From Paramyrothecium sp. XJ0827 (Eukaryota; Ascomycota; Sordariomycetes; Hypocreales; Stachybotryaceae), in assembly GCA_020881915.1 (NCBI GenBank), contig JAJFPB010000002.1, positions 6,149,001 to 6,213,000 on the forward strand: a stretch of DNA of 64,000 bases, given 5' to 3'. Positions 11,611 through 21,604 of the stretch are shown here, piece by piece. Position numbers and translations under genes: made by a program. Position 1 is the first letter of the stretch. The number at the start of each line of letters is the position of its first letter. Under the pieces are notes generated by a model that was given only the letters and a program-made list of their open reading frames with translations, was not told the origin of the DNA and made no database searches.

Positions 11611-12459
11611 GTTTTGCTATGACAAAAGCCAGGACAAGACAGCAACCCAGGGCAAGAGTCCACGGATTGTGATACGCCGAGCGCGAAGACGCCAAGGGCC
11701 ACACGCAGGAGAGGACGGGGACTCTGCTTATTCGAACCATGCGCGAACTACAGGATAGGCATCCCCCACGGCCAGAACGCCTGGCGCCTACCGAGAACCA
11801 GCTTTGGTCACAGCCTCGTGAGGGGCCAGCAAATTGGATGGGTGTGACGAGGTTACACGGCCACGGATTGCAGACAACATGCCCAAGAAACTGACGCACT
11901 ATGAGGCCATGCTTGTATGGGCAAGAAGGCTCCTTACCTAGGGGAAACATATCCCGGCGTGAAGCAGCAACATGGTTCGTCGGGTGCGACATGCCGCGGC
12001 CTCAACGAGGGATGCCCCGCCTCACGTTGAGGACGCGGCATGGATGGCCTGTGAAGTACAAGGTAGTACCGTAGTATTGAGGCTGCAGAGCACACGTATA
12101 AGATGAGATGGAGTGACGTGAAGTGACCCTGTCAGTGATCGGAGCGGGGCGCCTGTATTGAATTGTTACCAGCTGGTTGCTGCGTCGCTCTCTGCAATGA
12201 GGGTGCAGCGCTTGACAATTCACAGCTGGCCGTACATACCCCCGTTATGCGTTCAAGCAGTCCAAGGTGTTTCTGATTCACCCACAAAGGGACCCTCTTT
12301 CCACATCTCTTATGCCTCTCACGTACCTGAGCTTTAATTAACTACCATCCCCAAAGTGTCATCGTTCGGCATCATCACGAAACAAGCTACTGAGTAGTTG
12401 GTGGTAGCATTCAGCCCTTACATCCTTCTTCCGGTCCCTGACCCCCCGTTTGGCTTGTC
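11611..12459. other. Intergenic between divergent relics
   Basis: About 850 bp between the starts of the NLR relic (minus) and the beta-lactamase-type gene (plus). It probably held both promoters. Short minus-strand frames at 11492-11992 and 12002-12223 show no domain and look like chance openings in GC-rich DNA. Confidence 0.55.
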
Positions 12460-14132
12460 ATGTCAACGCCGATTATGAAGACACAGCTCCTCGAACGACT
12501 GGATGCGCTCGGACCCACTATCAAGTCGATATGTTCCGTGACAGGAGCTCCGTCGGTCTCCCTCGGCATCGCCCTTGGGGGCGCAACAATCTACCAGTGG
12601 GACTCTGGCTTGGCCAGCCTGAGGGATGGCCGAGCTCCTGACCTGGACACTGTCTATGGGATCGGTTCACTTTCCAAAATCATCACAGCATCGGCCATCG
12701 GAATTCTCGTCGAGGAAGGTCACCTGAACTGGATTACCCCCGTTCGCAGCATCTCCCCGATTTCCGAAGCAGCAGCCAATTCATTACTGCCGAGCTAACC
12801 ATCGAAGACCTCCTCTCTCACCGTTCCGGTATGGAGACCTCGAACCAATGGTGGTATGACGCAGAGGGCGAATTGCTCTTCAACGAAAGTCAGACCATGA
12901 GCTTCGTCAATGCCCTGAGGCCAGTAGCCCCCCTTCGCGCACGCTACAACTATAGCAACTGGAATTTCGATATTCTAGGCATCATCATCGAGAAATTAAG
13001 TGGTGTTTCGTACGGCACCTTCATCGACAAAAAGATCCTACGATCTCTGGGTATGAGCCGTACGTCCGCGTCCCACATCTTCGGAGCTGACGGGAACATG
13101 GCCCTTCCTTACGCTGTCCTCGACGATTTATCCGCATATGAGCTGCCGATGCCGAAATGCGAGGACGGTACCATCATGGCCGCTGCTCAGGGGATCCATA
13201 GCACAGTCAACGACCTGTTGACGTACTCGCAAGCTCTGATGTCGGCCTACAGCTCGCAGTTAGAAGACAAGACGACGTTTTCGCCGGGTTCGCCACTGAA
13301 ACACCTTGTCAAGCAGCTGGCCGGCCACACCCCACGAGGCAGCCCATCAATGCAACAAAAAGTGTACTGCCTCGGAATGCATCGACATCAGCTTCCAAAT
13401 ACATTCGATGGGCTAGGATGCAACTCCATGTTCGTGGAAAAAATGCCGGTGTTGACGCCGGGACCCGGTGCACCAGGTGTTGTCCTCTCCCACGGCGGAA
13501 GCCTTGCCGGGTACACAACCTTCGTATCTCTCTTTCCGGAAATCAACTGCTCCCTCGCAGTTCTTGTCAATTCAATCGGGCTGGGAGACCCAGCTGGTTG
13601 GATCAATCAGCTTGTCATTGAGACAATAATTGCGTCACCGACTCCAAACGATTGGGTGGCGCTCGCAAGTGAGGCAGCGGCCAACCATTCTTCCAGTGTC
13701 CTAAAGTTCATGTCATCGCTGGAGAGCAAGCGTGAGAATATTCCACCTTCCAAACCCCTATCGGAGTATGTCGGAAGGTACTGTGACCCCAACCAAGACT
13801 TCCTGGTTGATGTCAAGTTCAAGGACAAGTCGGATACGCAGCTTCAGATTGTCTTCCAGGGCCGTGAATCACAGACGTGGGCTCTCGATGACTACTCTGG
13901 TGATACTTTCCTACGCTTCAACACCTCTTTCAATGACCTGGCGCAAAGAGCAATATTAACGTTTCTCGGCGAGGACCGCTTCCAATTCAAGTTCGGCACA
14001 AATGACGTCGGGAATGTTGACAAAATCTTCTGGAAACATAATGGAGGAGCTTCAGCAGACAGTCAATATTTCCTGAAGGTCCCGACTGAGCAGCATTTGT
14101 CCATCCAGTGGCCCGTTTTGAAGACGTGGTGA
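12460..14132 (+). pseudogene. Beta-lactamase-family serine hydrolase, one frameshift
   Basis: Member of the serine beta-lactamase/penicillin-binding-protein-like (peptidase S12) group, which in fungi includes esterases and acyltransferases. The first frame starts at 12460 and carries the SxxK catalytic motif as Ser70-Leu-Ser-Lys73. The second frame carries YNYSN (Tyr-x-Asn), LSHGGSLAGYT near the C-terminal third, and a beta-barrel-like tail ending at 14132. The frames meet near 12753-12758. The expected VRSILPDF reads as VRSISPI because one C is missing from a C-run, and a stop follows at 12796. A downstream frame restores FITAELTIEDLLSHRSGM perfectly, and no intron of workable length explains the shift. 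So it is either a one-base sequence error in an intact gene or a fresh pseudogene. It has no signal peptide. Confidence 0.7.
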
Positions 14133-15511
14133 GTCCTGCAGTTCAAACAACCTAGTCATACTGATTATTTGTCAACCCCCTCCAAATCCTTGAGGCTAAT
14201 TTTATCAGAGTCTCCCCGACAAGTCCTCAAAGCGTTCTGTAACCATGCGAGATGGACTTAATGGCTGCAGGTGGCTCTGAGGAGATATTTAACCGACAAG
14301 TCTGCATGAGCGGGTGCGGCACTGAGCTTTGGTTTGATAGACCCTGCATCCCAGGATGATGATGGTGCTGCATGCGGCAAGTTCCAAACGGTGATCCAGT
14401 GTCAACAACCACAATTGCTGATACAATCCCCTTGGATGTGCGAAGGCAGCAGGGATGTAAAAGACCCATAGCTGCTGAATCAGCCCCACGTATAGCCTAG
14501 TTACCTATTAAATAGTGGTTATTATGCTAAAATATAAGTTTTTTAAAAGCTATTTAGATATTCTTTGGGGGCTAATTTGTGCTTATATCTTAGTATATTT
14601 TTCTGTATAAATTAGGTACTGACTTAAGAGGTAGATCTAATTGGCGTTGAACCATGTAAGTTACATCCCTGCTGTCTTCGCACACCCCAGGGGATTCCTC
14701 ACCTATGAATAGAACTGAATTGCTCAGCTGAAAAGCTCAATTCTGACGAGGATGTTTGACACGCTGTTTTGTATTGCAATGGGTGCATGTGTCCGGGGCA
14801 AATCAAAGGTTGAAATCTTATTAAACCACTGCTAGCTGCATAACTATTCCCAATACGTTGTGAAGTTGGTAGATAGATACCCCACCGTGGCTCTATCTCC
14901 CACCTCATCCCTTCGTTCGACATCTGTCTAATCTCGACTTCTAGCATAATAGATGTTGCCAAAATGTCCCTGAGCCTTGTTTGACGTACTTGGGGTGTAA
15001 TATGCGTGAGATTTTTCCTTCAACACCAAAGCCATAAACATCTCCAGCATGTATAGTCGAGTCATCCGCCGCGCGAGGACTGTAGTAAACTGAGCCCATT
15101 CGACTCAGTCGATCCCTCACGATGCCTTCTAACAAGCTGTCGCCCTCTTTTGCAACGCCGTGGAGCAACTCCAGATCAACTTTTCCGGCGAATTTCTCAA
15201 TTTCAGAGGATGCAAAGCCTGACGGGAACAATTTGGTAGCTCTGAAGCTAGTGGGCTCGCATGCGCACCGGTCGTCGCGTCATAACGTATATGAAGCAAG
15301 ATTTGACATCGCTGGTCTCTTATCCTTTGATTCTCTCTTTTTATTTATTCTACTCGGCGGATTGAACAAAGACCTCAATCTGGTGGACTTTGTCAAATGC
15401 CGATTTTCTATTTTCGACTCGAGCGACGCATTCAATGCAACTCCAATTTCTTGAAAGTGGCCGCAACTGTTTCACGACCTACTTCACGATCTGTGGGAGA
15501 AGGCGATCCCA
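14133..15511. other. Intergenic with a short AT-rich patch
   Basis: No convincing gene. Roughly 14500-14640 is TA-rich and resembles the RIP-like tract near 2 kb. A minus-strand frame at 14941-15231 (about 96 codons) has somewhat gene-like composition, but it shows no domain and no clear start, and I leave it uncalled. Confidence 0.5.
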
Positions 15512-16357
15512 TTATGGTAAATTACGTGACGCTCTGGCTATCTTGAGACAAGCAAAGATGGCAACAGTCAGTGAAAGCGCGCTGAGAAACGCATCTGCCT
15601 CAGTCCCGAGATAATCTGAGCGTGAAGTATCAGGTTTTGGATCGCGTGGTATGAGATTGAACGTGGTGGCAATCGCCGACCAACCAGCAGCCGCTGGGGC
15701 GACCAAGGTGTCGGCCATTCCAAAGCAGTATTCAAAGGGCAGATTCGTAGTCGACGATAGTGCCCAGGTCAGAGTGAGAGAGTATACCTCCAAAAGACGA
15801 TGTCGGCGTCCGGATCCAAAGCACGGCAGGGTCAACAACACGAATCGATAGATGGCGTGTGCAAATATCCAAGATTTGCTGACTGCAGTAAAGACGAACA
15901 GCCTATCATGAAGAGCGACTGTTTCCCATCCTTGGCGGCGCCCTTGCTGGACGATCCAGGCAAAGAGTGCCACACAAGTGACCTTGCTACAGATTCCCCG
16001 AAGAGTGCCGCCTGCGGGAGTCATCACCATCATGCCGATATTGCCATACACCGCAAAGTTGACGTAGGTCGTGAAGGCAGGTAAGAGTCTGGTCTGCAGG
16101 GATCGACTCGCAGTCAGAAATGCCAGGATCGAGCCGAGGCCTAGGGGCAGTAAACACATAGTCTTGGCCATCTCGCCCCTGGTCGACGTCGTGTCGAATA
16201 TCAGGATGGTTACGCTAACGGTGAAGACCGCGAGCAATAGCAGGCGGCGGCTTCGAAGGGTACTGCCATAGATGAGGATGAGGATGATGCTGAGCCATAG
16301 ATTGAAACGGATGTCGATGTACGACCCAAGAGTTGGGGTGGCCGGATTCAACGCCAT
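15512..16357 (-). CDS. Multi-pass membrane protein, unknown function
   Basis: A single-exon frame of 281 aa from the Met at 16357. It has about seven or eight hydrophobic segments separated by short polar loops, among them LWLSIILILIYG, LLLLAVFTVSVTILIF, VTCVALFAWIV and VFTAVSKSWIFAHAIYRF. There is no signal peptide and the C-terminus is polar. I do not recognise the family. Small integral membrane proteins of this size occur in and near fungal secondary-metabolite clusters as cyclases or carriers, but nothing visible assigns this one. The main cluster begins 14 kb away with a transposon in between, so membership is unlikely. The even hydrophobicity across the frame makes it a believable gene; the function is unknown. 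Confidence 0.6.
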   Translation of the reverse strand: MALNPATPTLGSYIDIRFNLWLSIILILIYGSTLRSRRLLLLAVFTVSVTILIFDTTSTRGEMAKTMCLLPLGLGSILAFLTASRSLQTRLLPAFTTYVNFAVYGNIGMMVMTPAGGTLRGICSKVTCVALFAWIVQQGRRQGWETVALHDRLFVFTAVSKSWIFAHAIYRFVLLTLPCFGSGRRHRLLEVYSLTLTWALSSTTNLPFEYCFGMADTLVAPAAAGWSAIATTFNLIPRDPKPDTSRSDYLGTEADAFLSALSLTVAIFACLKIARASRNLP

Positions 16358-16666
16358 GCTTGTCTCTTCACTCGTTTAGAGTCTGACGTTTGTATGGGAC
16401 TAGGTACACATTGCAGGGCCTCAAACGTTGTCACATAACCCTGAAATCACGTGATATTCTTTGGTCTACGAGCACATGGAAAAGCGAGCATGGGAAGAAG
16501 CAAGCCTACAGCACGAAGAAGAATGATCAGAACAGAAAATGTCATAGTTTGGCGAGTTCTAGTCGCATGGAGTCAATCCAGTTGAGGTCGTATTCAGCCT
16601 CACAGACGGTATGTTGTTTCATGCTGCATTTGGCACCCTGCTGCCAGCTGCCTTAGTCAGCGGATC

Positions 16667-16675
16667 TCCCTCATC
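16667..16675. repeat. Left target-site duplication
   Basis: Nine bases, tccctcatc, directly outside the left inverted repeat and repeated exactly at 20977-20985 outside the right one. A direct repeat of this length at both edges indicates transposition rather than a chance inverted duplication. Confidence 0.8.
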
Positions 16676-16898
16676 GGGGCCCCATAGGGACACGCCTAGG
16701 CGCCTCTCCACTTCTGCACGCGTAGGCGTGCGGATTATGTCAGCCCCCAATTTGGCACAACTCCACAACTGCATTTCGAGTTTGAGGCTGGCGGGTTTCA
16801 GAATCCCGAGATTCAGAACTGCAATGAATTCCTAATTATCAAGCTGAATACAATTCCTGCTGCTCTTTTCCATCATTCTCAGCCGCCTCCCAGATGTC
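16676..16898 (+). repeat. Left terminal inverted repeat
   Basis: About 223 bp that match the reverse complement of 20753-20976. By eye I find a one-base indel in a T-run and very few substitutions, such as C/T differences in the cacgcgtaggcgtg segment. The outer end begins ggggccccatagggac. The inner end stops being similar after gatgtc. Confidence 0.9.
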
Positions 16899-17018
16899 GC
16901 GCATGCCTCTTCTGCTAGAAAATGGATTACTTTCCATCTCTGCCGCTACCTGAGCCTCCACCCGATCATCTTCTGCATACTTGGGCATTGTAGAGTAGAG
17001 GGGAGCTCTACCCACTTC

Positions 17019-17117
17019 TCTACCCTACCCAGGTAGAGGAGTGGTCTCTCTACCCTACCCAGGTAGAATGGGTAGAGTAGTGGGTAGAGTAGTGGGTAGA
17101 GTAGTGGGTAGATTGGT
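17019..17117 (+). repeat. Minisatellite of tagag/ctacc units
   Basis: Two copies of a ~20-bp block, ctctaccctacccaggtaga, start at about 17019 and 17048. They are followed by four head-to-tail copies of the 12-mer gggtagagtagt at 17070-17117, the last one changed to gggtagattggt. It lies between the left inverted repeat and the end of the transposase remnant. Confidence 0.85.
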
Positions 17118-17191
17118 GGATAGACTATAAGGTAGGTAGGGAAGGCAGATGCTGTATATATGCTCAATTCTCCGTAATAAGCCACCTTGTA

Positions 17192-18769
17192 TTATACATC
17201 CCAACCCTCTTCATCGAAATCAATATTCATTTCATCATCCATCTCCACAGCCTCTACCATCATCGCTAGCTGCTCCTCCGAAGAGATGAGCTTCCTCGCG
17301 AACCAGTTGCCCATGCACTCTAACCTCTGGAGGTTCTCTGGCGATAACCTAAGCCTGTCCCAGCTCTGCGTACGGCGTGCGCCCGAGAATTGTTGTTCTG
17401 GTTCAGCGGAGGAGGGTGCGATTGAGAGAATATTGATGGCCATACGGTGGAGACGAGGATAGCGCCGGCGCTGCTCTGGAACTAACCACCACTGAAGAGG
17501 AGTTATCTTTAGAGCATCAAGATCGATAGTTTTATCTTCAATAAACGCCGTAAACGTATCTTCATCCTCTTGCGAAGTAGATTGAACTCTTAGACGACGT
17601 TTCAGCCGGTCTAATTCATTCTCTATCCTCTTCTTCGAGGATGGATGAGACGTATCGATATCAGCAGCAGCAGCAGGGAGTGATTCATGAGGGAGATGCG
17701 CGTATTGCTTCTGCCAGATCGAATAAGCAGCATCAATAGTCTTCTGATGCCACTCTTCAGGCCAGTTCTGAAGAAGATAATGCTTCCGCTTCGAGGGATC
17801 GAGAAGCATCGCGGCGGCGTATACTGGCGTTGACTCAACGAGGGCGTAGTATTTATCAAGGATAAACCAGCCCATCTCAATAGAATGAACCATGCGGAGG
17901 TCCTTCTCTGGGCCTGATTTACCGGTATATAGCACCTATAAAACATCAGCTTTAAGCATTGTCTTGATGAAATAGGATAAACCTTCTGATCCTCAAAGAA
18001 GGTGAGGATAGCATCCATCAGTGTAAGGCTCTGGGATAATGAAGCCTCACTGCCTTCAACCCATAGCGTACCACTAGCAAATACAGAGAGAAACCTCTCC
18101 GTACGCTTAAGTGTATCCCACTCAACACCATTGAGTCGAAAGTTATCGCATTCAAGGTGTTTATCAATGAAGTCCTTAATCTCTCGCTCCTTGCGTGTCG
18201 TACGCTTGATGAGATGATAGCATGAGGACCATCGAGTGTCGTTATCAATCCCTAATGTAATGCCGACAGCCTCTATCCATCGGTCATGATGGATAGAGCT
18301 GTTTCGAAGCCATACAGCTAGGGTATGAAGCTTCTGGAGCGCAGTAGTAGCACCCCAGCCTTCGAAACCTTTATGCTTCGCTTTAACTTTACCCCCTCTT
18401 CTCTGGGCTTGTTCATGAGCTCTTATTGAGGCCGGATTATCCTCAACGACCGGTACATCAAGGTAGGCCGAGAATAGCTTGTAAGGGTCGGTGTCTTCCG
18501 TCTCTTCAATAGCCGCCAGAGCAGCTTTGAGTGCTTCTTTTGAGGTGGCAAGGAGAAAGGCTTGAAGGGCAAGGTTAAGAATATGATCAAGGCAGCGGAT
18601 GCGGTGCGTAACTGGATCATAATCAATCTGTTCGATATAAGTAAATACTCATGTAAAAGCTAGTGTATACAAACCCCAAATGCAAGTTTTAGAGACCGGG
18701 AGAGCCCTATGAGTAGAGTATCATTTGAAGTGGCGTTATCTCCAGTGTGATAGCCGAGTTTCGTTGTTA
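17192..18769 (-). pseudogene. hAT-family transposase, 5' part missing
   Basis: Reading leftward, the frame runs across three segments: 18769-18675, 18627-17984 and 17935-17192, joined by 47- and 48-bp GT-AG introns. It includes KLGYHTGDNATSND, IRCLDHILNLALQ, WLRNSSIHHDRW and DNDTRWSSCYHLIKR, all typical of fungal hAT transposases. The C-terminal dimerisation region follows, with QWWLVPEQRRRYPRLHRMA and SAEPEQQFSGA. The DNA-binding zinc finger and the first catalytic part are absent: near 18770 the sequence switches abruptly to a Copia element in the opposite orientation. What is left has no internal stop in these frames, so the truncation is fairly young. It cannot encode an active transposase alone. 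Confidence 0.85.
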
Positions 18770-19810
18770 CCCCGAAGGATTTAAGGGTGCGGGGATGATA
18801 ATCTTCGTCAAAGACAAAACCTACATTGCCGTTTACGTGGACGACTTGCTCATCGCAGGCCCATCAAAGGGGGACATCGAAATGATTAAACAAAGCCTCA
18901 ACAAGCGGTTCAGCATGACAGACCTTGGGCCCTGCCATGTCTACCTAGGCATGTCTATTACTCGAAACCGCAGACAGCGGATACTGAGCCTGTCGCAAGA
19001 GGGGTACATTGAGAAAGTCCTGGAGGAATTCGGACTACGGGACTCCAAACCGACTGCGACCCCAGTGGCAACAGCGAAGCTAGAACCCGCGCTTGACGAT
19101 GACGAAACCAACACGGATCGCAAGCACTGGTACGCCAAAGCAATCGGGTGTCTGATGTACGCAATGCTGGGCACCAGACCAGACATTGCATTCGGCGTCT
19201 CGCTCTGCAGCCGTTATCTCGCTAAACCTACTAAGACTCACGAAGCCGCGGTGAAACGCATCATGAGGTACCTACGAGGAACCTGCGATTTCAAGCTCAA
19301 GTTCCAAGGAGACCTTCGCCCATTGACGGGATATACGGACTCTGACTGGGCCGGAGACACCGAGACTCGACGGTCCACTGCCGGGTATATCTTCAATATC
19401 GGCAGCGGTGCAATCAGCTGGGCTGCAAAGCGGCAGCAGTCGGTGGCCCTGTCTACTTGCGAGGCCGAATACATGGGGCAGACTCAGGCAACTAAGGAGG
19501 CCATTTGGCTGCGGACCTTACTACAAGAACTCTTGAGAGGCGTAGATGCCACAAACCAATTAGCTGCTACAATCATCTACGGCGATAATCAGGGTGCCAT
19601 AGCGATGGCTAAGAACCCCAGTACCACTCCCGTACGAAGCACATTGCAATTCAAGAGCATTTTGTGCGAGAAAAGACGGCCAGCGGAGAGGTTGAGATGA
19701 AATATATCCCGACCGACAAACAAGTGGCTGATGGACTCACAAAAGCACTCCCCAAGGATCGTTTTCAGGTGTTCCGGAAGGCCCTGGGAGTTGTCGGACC
19801 GGATGAGTAA
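18747..19810 (+). pseudogene. Copia retrotransposon pol, 3' part only
   Basis: The frame enters from the hAT junction near 18770 and reads into the reverse-transcriptase palm with the catalytic box YVDDLLIAG. The Ty1/Copia-type connection and RNase H follow: YTDSDWAGD, SWAAKRQQSVALSTCEAEY and YGDNQGAI. A one-base deletion in a C-run near 19630 breaks the frame. Past it, the other frame restores HIAIQEHFVREK and QVADGLTKALPKDRF and ends at the TAA at 19808-19810. Gag, protease, integrase and the first half of the reverse transcriptase are missing, so the copy is 5'-truncated and dead. The matching LTR is at 20642-20752. Confidence 0.85.
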
Positions 19811-20028
19811 AGCTATTCGGGCCAGAAAGAGGATCCACGCTACGAGGCTTTGCGGTTTCTGAAACACATTCAACACGTGTTACCCTGAGCCACTGCGCGA
19901 GGATCCAGTGGGAGTCTACTACCCGATTACCATGTACAATGGCAGCTCGTCCAACTCACCTCAACAACCGCTAGAAGGTCAGTAAGTGACCCGGCCGCAC
20001 TGGTTGCAATTCCCGACCAGACCAAGAA

Positions 20029-20450
20029 GATCTGGCAAAAGACGAACTCGAAGGCTCGGGGGCTGTGTCAGCGGACCAAAGCCGGGAAGGAAAGCTGCAT
20101 GGGTTGCAAGTCCTGGACCAGGCCATGGAACCTTGGTACTGCGAGCAGCCGCAGTTATTGCCAACGAGCACCAGGGGCCCCAGGCTGCTAACACGGCCTG
20201 GCGCGCTACTAATACGGCGTAATGGATCTGGCAAAAGATGACTCGAAGGCTTCGGGGCTGTACAAGTGGACCGAAGCCGGGAAGGCCGCTGCCTGGGTTG
20301 CAATTCGGACCAGACCATGGACCTTGGTACTGCTAACAGCCGCAGTGATCGCCAACGGGCACCAAGGACAGATGCTGCTAACACGGCGCAATGGATCTGG
20401 CAAAAGATGAGCTTCCGGCTTGGTGCGGTACTCAGTGGACTGAAGCCGTG
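20029..20450 (+). repeat. ~170-196-bp tandem repeat, about 2.3 copies
   Basis: Copies begin with gatctggcaaaaga at about 20029, 20225 and 20394. The first is 196 bp and the second 169 bp, because it lacks a ~20-base insert near its end. The third is partial and diverges near 20450. It lies between the end of Copia pol and the LTR. The coding frames across it look incidental. Confidence 0.75.
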
Positions 20451-20641
20451 AAGAGTAGATACCGAGGCGGGCTGCAGTGGGAGCCTTGTCCTATCCAAGA
20501 CAATATTCCCCACGAGCCCGGGACGGCATCGATATTTCCAGTAACACTCTTTCCTCTTTTCACCCACGAAGGTGTTTTAAGGTTTTAATGAGGTTGCTGA
20601 GAACTGGTAGACTGAGTACCACCGCCTTGCTCGAGTGGGAG

Positions 20642-20752
20642 TGTTGGAGGTCACGTGTGTGGACGATCAAGTCTGTGGCAAACTGTATATAAGCGGTGAC
20701 TCTTCCACCTCTCATTGTGTAATAAGTAACCTGCAATCTTTCCATTTCAACA
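20642..20752 (+). repeat. Copia 3' LTR
   Basis: The segment begins tgttgg and ends caaca, the TG...CA ends of an LTR with short inverted termini. A purine tract, gagtgggag, precedes it as expected for plus-strand priming. A TATA-like tgtatataag lies inside near 20684. No 5' LTR was found, in keeping with the 5' truncation. The right inverted repeat of the host element begins at the very next base. Confidence 0.75.
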
Positions 20753-20976
20753 GACATCTGGGAGGCGGCTGAGAATGATGGAAAAGAGCAGCAGGAATTG
20801 TATTCAGCTTGATAATTAGGAATTCATTGCAGTTCTGAATCTCGGGATTCTGAAACCCGCCAGCCTCAAAACTCGAAATGCAGTTGTGGAGTTGTGCCAA
20901 ATTGGGGGCTGACATAATCCGCACGCCTACACGTGCAGAAGTGGAGAGGCGCCTAGGCGTGTCCCTATGGGGCCCC
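20753..20976 (-). repeat. Right terminal inverted repeat
   Basis: About 224 bp, the inverted partner of 16676-16898. The inner end starts gacatctggg exactly where the Copia LTR stops, and the outer end finishes at ggggcccc. The duplicated tccctcatc follows at 20977-20985. Confidence 0.9.
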
Positions 20977-20985
20977 TCCCTCATC

Positions 20986-21604
20986 TCTGGACGATCCGGC
21001 TCCCTCGGATGTCAATAGGGGACAAGTTTCATACTACCACATTACACAAGATCCAGGGTAATACCATGTGTATCATCACAGAATAAGATGCGAACATGGA
21101 CCATCTGATCACTATATCCCTGCGTAAGAAGCAATGGGATCATGTTGATGGGAACCCAGGGAATACAAGGCCCCCATCGCCGGGACTGTAGGTGTCACCA
21201 ATTGCCATTGTTGGGATAAGCCTCCGGCTCCCTGGCATTGTGTCGACACTTGGGGACTTCTGGATCTCGTAATGTACAGCGAGAGTAACAAATGTCGCTA
21301 AGCCCTGGACGATACATTATCGCGCCTGCGCGTTACCACGAAAACGTAATGAGAACATCTCGTACATTCAATGTGTATCACCCATGCTCTAAACTCCATA
21401 AGGGTTGGGAGTGTTGATCTGGAGGTTGGGAAACTGTAGGGAACCTCTCATAATAATCAGTTATCTAAGATAATTATTATAAAGATTTTTATCTAAGCAT
21501 AGACATAACCATCCCCGCCGGGTTGCATGCAAACACATCGACTGCTTCGCCAAATCAGGGACACTAGCACGAAAAATGGTCTAACAGCGGAGGCTAGATC
21601 TTAA
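20986..21604. other. Intergenic, nothing recognised
   Basis: About 620 bp between the transposon and the 3' end of the DUF3433 gene. No open frame of note and no repeat was seen. Confidence 0.6.

Larger units (their letters stand above)
16676..20976. mobile_element. 4.3-kb composite TIR transposon with 9-bp duplication
   Basis: Both ends carry nearly identical inverted repeats of about 223 bp that start with the palindrome ggggcccc. The outer edges are flanked by the same 9 bases, tccctcatc, at 16667-16675 and 20977-20985. That is a target-site duplication (8 bp plus a one-base offset is the alternative reading). Long inverted repeats with a 9-bp duplication fit Mutator-like elements, while the coding remnant inside is hAT-type, for which 8 bp would be expected. 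From left to right the element holds a minisatellite, the 3' part of a hAT transposase gene on minus, the 3' part of a Copia retrotransposon on plus, a tandem repeat block and a Copia LTR. High identity of the inverted repeats suggests a recent insertion. It is not autonomous. Confidence 0.85.

Noticed and set aside
14941..15231. Minus-strand 96-codon frame with fairly gene-like composition
   Set aside because: No clear start, no splice partner and no recognised family. It could be a fragment, but I cannot support it.
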